Origin: Conidiobolus incongruus B7586
Taxonomy: Eukaryota; Entomophthoromycota; Entomophthoromycetes; Entomophthorales; Conidiobolaceae
Assembly (NCBI GenBank): GCA_000697335.1
Contig: JNEM01000128.1
Coordinates: 1 to 13,386, forward strand
Direction: 5' to 3'
Length of the DNA stretch: 13,386 nucleotides
In this document: in pieces, positions 10,083 through 13,386 of the stretch
Layout of the letters: every line of letters begins with the position of its first letter
How positions within the stretch are numbered: position 1 is the stretch's first letter
The notes under the pieces: model-generated
Database searches by the model: none
Told to the model about the DNA's origin: nothing
The model's input: the letters and a program-made list of their open reading frames with translations, nothing else
Program-made: the position numbers and the translations under genes

Positions 10083-10088
10083 TTTATT
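10083..10088 (-). terminator. Candidate polyadenylation signal of the C1D-like gene
   Basis: On the minus strand AATAAA occurs about 80 nt after the TAA stop and is the first such hexamer after it. Position is plausible; specificity is weak in AT-rich sequence. Confidence 0.35.
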
Positions 10089-10165
10089 AGATATTAATTT
10101 CAAAGAACTTGAATCATCTATAACTGTCAAATAAAATAATCAATCATAATACAATTTTAAAAAAT

Positions 10166-10709
10166 TTAGTTGGTTTCTTCACCACCCTCGCCACCATTTT
10201 CTAAATTATGTTTAATTAATCTGCTAGCTGCTTCTTTATCAATTGATGTAGGCATAACTAAATATTCAAATTAATCCAATGTGAATAAAATATATGATTA
10301 ATGTTTACCATTTAATCCTTCTAATTTTCTAATACTATCGACATATGTAGTCATTCTTTGCTAATTAATTAAATTTAGTTTAATAATTTCTAAATTAGTT
10401 ATAATTTTATTATTACCAATTCTTTAGTAACAGGATGATTTTCCATATCTAAACCTTGAGTTTTAAAAAAAGCTAAATTTCAATAATTAATAAAAAAATT
10501 TACTATAAATATATAATATAAATACCATAATAGCTAGAATTTAAAATATAATTTAAAGTTAATTCCAATTTACATCTATCTAAAGTATCTAACTGAGGTA
10601 AAGCACTAGGTAAATCGATACGTTGTAAATTTTGAACCAATAAATCGATTTCATTCAACCTTTCATGTAATTGTGATAATTCTTGTTTAAGTTGACTATT
10701 ATCTGACAT
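10166..10709 (-). CDS. C1D/Lrp1/Rrp47-family nuclear exosome cofactor, 127 aa, four exons
   Basis: Members of this Sas10/C1D family bind RNA and the exosome nuclease Rrp6 in the nucleus, helping to process rRNA, snoRNA and snRNA. Exons on the minus strand: 10709-10526, 10472-10417, 10360-10309, 10257-10166; introns of 53, 56 and 51 nt, all GT-AG. The diagnostic block is LDTLDRCKLELTLNYILNSS (40-59), followed across the first intron by YYAFFKTQG and the ENHPVTKEL box (72-80). These match the LDPLEQAKVDL...LNSMFWVYLATQG...EHPVKQEL pattern of human C1D, recalled from memory. A helical N-terminus (residues 5-30, charged and Leu/Gln-rich) could be a coiled coil. The end KEAASRLIKHNL resembles the family's basic RFVK-type box and is followed by a short Gly/Glu-rich tail. 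It is near human C1D (141 aa) in length and shorter than yeast Lrp1. The start has A at -3. Confidence 0.92.
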
Positions 10710-13386
10710 CCTTTTAGCTTTTTAATAATTATTAGTATTATATTTTGAAAATTAATTTTTTTTGAAAAAATTTATTCAAATATTTGAATGAGTTAAAATT
10801 ATGGGATGAATTAAATTTTAAAAAAATTTTGTTTTTTAAATTATATAAAACTAATTTAAAATACTTTATATATATATATTTTTCAATAAAGCAAATAATT
10901 AAATATATTTTATGATTATTATCACAAATTTATTATTAAAATTTTTGCCAGTTTAACTATTTTACTTAATATGAGAGAGTTCAATTGATTTAAACATCAA
11001 ACCAAAATAACTATGTAAATGAAGAAAAAATCACTCATTCCTAACATGAGCATTTTGTTCTTCACTAATATATGAGGAGATTAATGTTAAAGATTTGGAT
11101 GAAAACACTTGTTTCAAAATACTCCCTAAAGAGCAATTTCCGATTGTTTACCCCCTATTTCATGGGCATTGATTGCTTGTAATTTTCTTCAAAGATGCTT
11201 CCAATTTTAGATAAAGTTGCATGTTGGATAAGTAAATGCTACTATAATTCTGAAGATGATGAGGGAGAATATTTAAAATCATGTATTTTAAGGGAAGAGA
11301 ATTTCATATATGATGCTGAAATTAAAATTATCAAAATTTGATACCATAAAAACAAGTATAACAATTCAGTGTTTCATAATTTAATAATATATTTTCTATA
11401 TCAATTTTATAATTTATAGTATTAAATGTGTTTTAGTACCTAGGTATTAATAGGGATTATAAAACATTCCAATTAATAATATTACTTAAAGACCTATGAT
11501 AAATGATAAGAAAAATTTATCTAATTTTCAATTGGTGCAGATTTTAAATATTTAAGTGATTAATTGAAATTTATTTTTTATTGTTTGATAAAAATACTCT
11601 ATTCAAATCAATTTTAGTATATTAGACAATTGAGTAGTGCGTTTTAAAATTATAAAGTTTTTTTTATCTCAATGAAATCAATATTTAATCGACTGATCTC
11701 AACTTACAAAGAGAACAAATCCAAAATCTATAGATTTTCAAAGATTGTAATACATGAAATCTATTGATAATATAATGAAACTTGTCGCATGTATTCAGTC
11801 TTGATGTCTACTCGTTAAACGAATTACCAATTGGGAAGTTTTAGTGCTTTGGGCTCGTTCTATCTGTATGTTAATTATATGTTTCAACCTTTTGATATTT
11901 GGCGAGTGCGATACTAAATTTCAAAACTCTTATCAAAAATTGAAATACATTGCTTTTTAATATATTTTTGATGATAAGATTATTATATAAATTATAACTT
12001 TGCTATGATGATATAATAATTTATTGTTCCATTATAAATAACAAAAATATAAACAATTAGTGTTTAAAATATTCCTTTCCTTAAATAACTCAATATTTTG
12101 TGCTTTTTTATTTAACCTTTGGATAAATTGAAAAATTGACCAAACTAATGTCTAGTATCAAATACTCTTCAGAAATGATTATTATACTTATGTTTTCAGT
12201 AATTCAATTTAATAAATAGTTCATCCAAATTTCTCAAAATCAAGCTCAGAGAAAATGAATTATAGATTGAAAATTGATATTGATTAAACAAAAATAATTG
12301 TAAAGAACTATTTGTTAGTGTCAAAAGATCGATAGAATTGATATACGTTGATGACTAAATACTGAATTTTTGAATTAAAATACAGAAATGGAGAAATATT
12401 TGAGTAAATAGGTATATAGAGAAAATTTTTCAATAGTTAAATGATTTCCAAAGTTATTTATTAGAAATTTTTCAGCTATTATATATGTAGTGATTTTATA
12501 TTTAAAATTTTAAATTTTAAATTGTTAATCAATATATTAATTAATAGTTGTGAATCCAATAATTTATTCTCTGATTTGTTTTTGCTTGAAAATAAAATTT
12601 ATTCATCAGGTATATATTACTTCTATTTCAAAAATTATTTAGATTTTATAAAAAGTTGATTATTTTATTTTAGAAATAGAATACTAATTAATATCAAATT
12701 ATGGTTTAATAATATTTTTTTAATTTTTTATTTATTCAACATTTTTTTGAACATCAATATTAAAGAATAATCAAAATATATTTTTTAATAATTTTATGAT
12801 ATAAGGCAATGAATTTATATTCTATATATTCTGAAATTAAACTAATAATATTATATCATTAATTATATTCATATTCACCATTAGTTAAACAAATATTAAT
12901 TATATATTTTAATTAATACTTATATAATAAGAGGATATATTTTCAATTATTATATTGAAATATAAGTTAATATATAAATAATACAATTCTATTTAATTAA
13001 AAATATAATTTTAAATTTTCTTTTAAAAAGGATATAAAATTAATACTATATTTTATTATCAAAAAAATAGAATATAAATAGGGATTATAGTAAAATAAAT
13101 ATATTAGTTAAAATGAATAATTATTAATTTATTTATATTCAACTTCTTAATTATTATTTCAAGTTTATAAATATTTATTTTTCAGAATTCAAATCATTTC
13201 ATTAACAAAGCATTTAATTAAATTAATCAAAGGTTTATTTAAATTATTAAACAAATTGAAGTTAACTTATATATATTAGTTTAAGCTAATAACTAGGTAT
13301 AAACTAAAAAGGTCTTTTTTATTTTATTTTAAATAAATAATTATATTAGTTATATCATTTATAATACTCTCATTATATAATAAATA
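10710..13386. other. AT-rich region upstream of the C1D-like gene, no recognised gene
   Basis: This 2.7 kb holds the promoter side of the C1D-like gene and then AT-rich sequence to the window edge. The part from about 11,000 to 12,400 is less repetitive and somewhat richer in GC than the rest; 12,480-13,386 is nearly all A and T. Short simple repeats occur, for example (TA)n at 10866-10879. One stop-poor block (11050-11341) is listed separately. Confidence 0.55.
11050..11341 (+). other. Stop-poor block of unknown nature; possible small gene or gene remnant
   Basis: Two adjacent open stretches lie on the plus strand in different frames. One, 11050-11169 (40 codons, no ATG), has a mixed composition with residues such as Asp, Glu, Cys, Pro and His; it includes KILPKEQFPIVYPLF. 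The other is an ATG frame of 48 codons at 11195-11341 (start MLPILDKVACWISK), rich in acidic and basic residues and ending in TGA. Both use a wider range of amino acids than chance frames in this DNA. A third frame, ATG at 11072 to TAA at 11182, overlaps the first. I recognise no family. It may be an unannotated exon pair, a decayed host gene or chance; no product is claimed. Confidence 0.2.

Larger units (their letters stand above)
9145..10165. other. Convergent intergenic region between PIS1 and the C1D-like gene
   Basis: About 1 kb between two 3' ends, AT-rich and without a recognisable gene. One TGACTCA motif (9423-9429) sits in the short dyad TGACTCAGTCA. It matches the Gcn4/AP-1 core, but a single copy between two 3' ends is not convincing as a promoter element. 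Confidence 0.55.

Noticed and set aside
11258-11335. Possible box C/D snoRNA (ATGATGA about 60 nt before CTGA)
   Set aside because: The flanks just outside the two boxes do not pair into a terminal stem, and no internal C'/D' pair is clear.
11805-11960. 51-codon plus-strand open frame with a hydrophobic middle
   Set aside because: One stretch looks like a membrane segment, but there is no early start codon, no adjoining exon and no family match. This length is expected by chance over the window.
1-13386. Ciliate-type code (TAA/TAG as Gln) or Dictyostelium-like genome, considered because of the AT richness
   Set aside because: Three conserved proteins end at TAG, TGA and TAA exactly where their families end, and no internal TAA or TAG is needed. 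Tiny multiple introns also fit a fungus better than Dictyostelium.

Overview
This is a very AT-rich eukaryotic nuclear window holding three protein-coding genes and one tRNA gene, separated by long AT-rich spacers. The standard genetic code is used: the three genes end in TAG, TGA and TAA exactly where their families normally end. Ten introns can be placed. All are GT-AG; nine are 51-59 nt and one is 71 nt. The small introns, the fungal-looking G-alpha and phosphatidylinositol synthase sequences, and the roughly 4 kb per gene spacing suggest an AT-rich fungus, possibly an early-diverging lineage. That assignment is inference only.

Layout. 1-2309: no recognisable gene. 2310-2391 (minus): tRNA-Ser with anticodon CGA, followed by two T-runs as a Pol III terminator. 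2392-3440: AT-rich spacer with a (TAA)n microsatellite and a 24-nt imperfect direct repeat. 3808-4937 (minus): heterotrimeric G-protein alpha subunit, two exons, 352 residues, intact. Its downstream flank (about 3480-3807) is clearly richer in GC than the other spacers. Its upstream flank (5080-5268) is a G-rich, almost C-free stretch on the plus strand. 5311-8126: no recognisable gene. 8127-9144 (plus): phosphatidylinositol synthase, seven exons, 228 residues. 9145-10165: convergent intergenic region. 10166-10709 (minus): C1D/Lrp1/Rrp47-family exosome cofactor, four exons, 127 residues. 10710-13386: no recognised gene, but 11050-11341 is unusually free of stop codons.

The genes are not a functional cluster. 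They cover GTP signalling at the plasma membrane, phosphoinositide lipid synthesis, nuclear RNA processing and translation. G-alpha and PI synthase are divergent; PI synthase and C1D are convergent. No virus-like element, transposon, CRISPR array or plausible new system was recognised. The best leads are the base composition and structure of the G-alpha locus and the unexplained stop-poor block near 11.1-11.3 kb.
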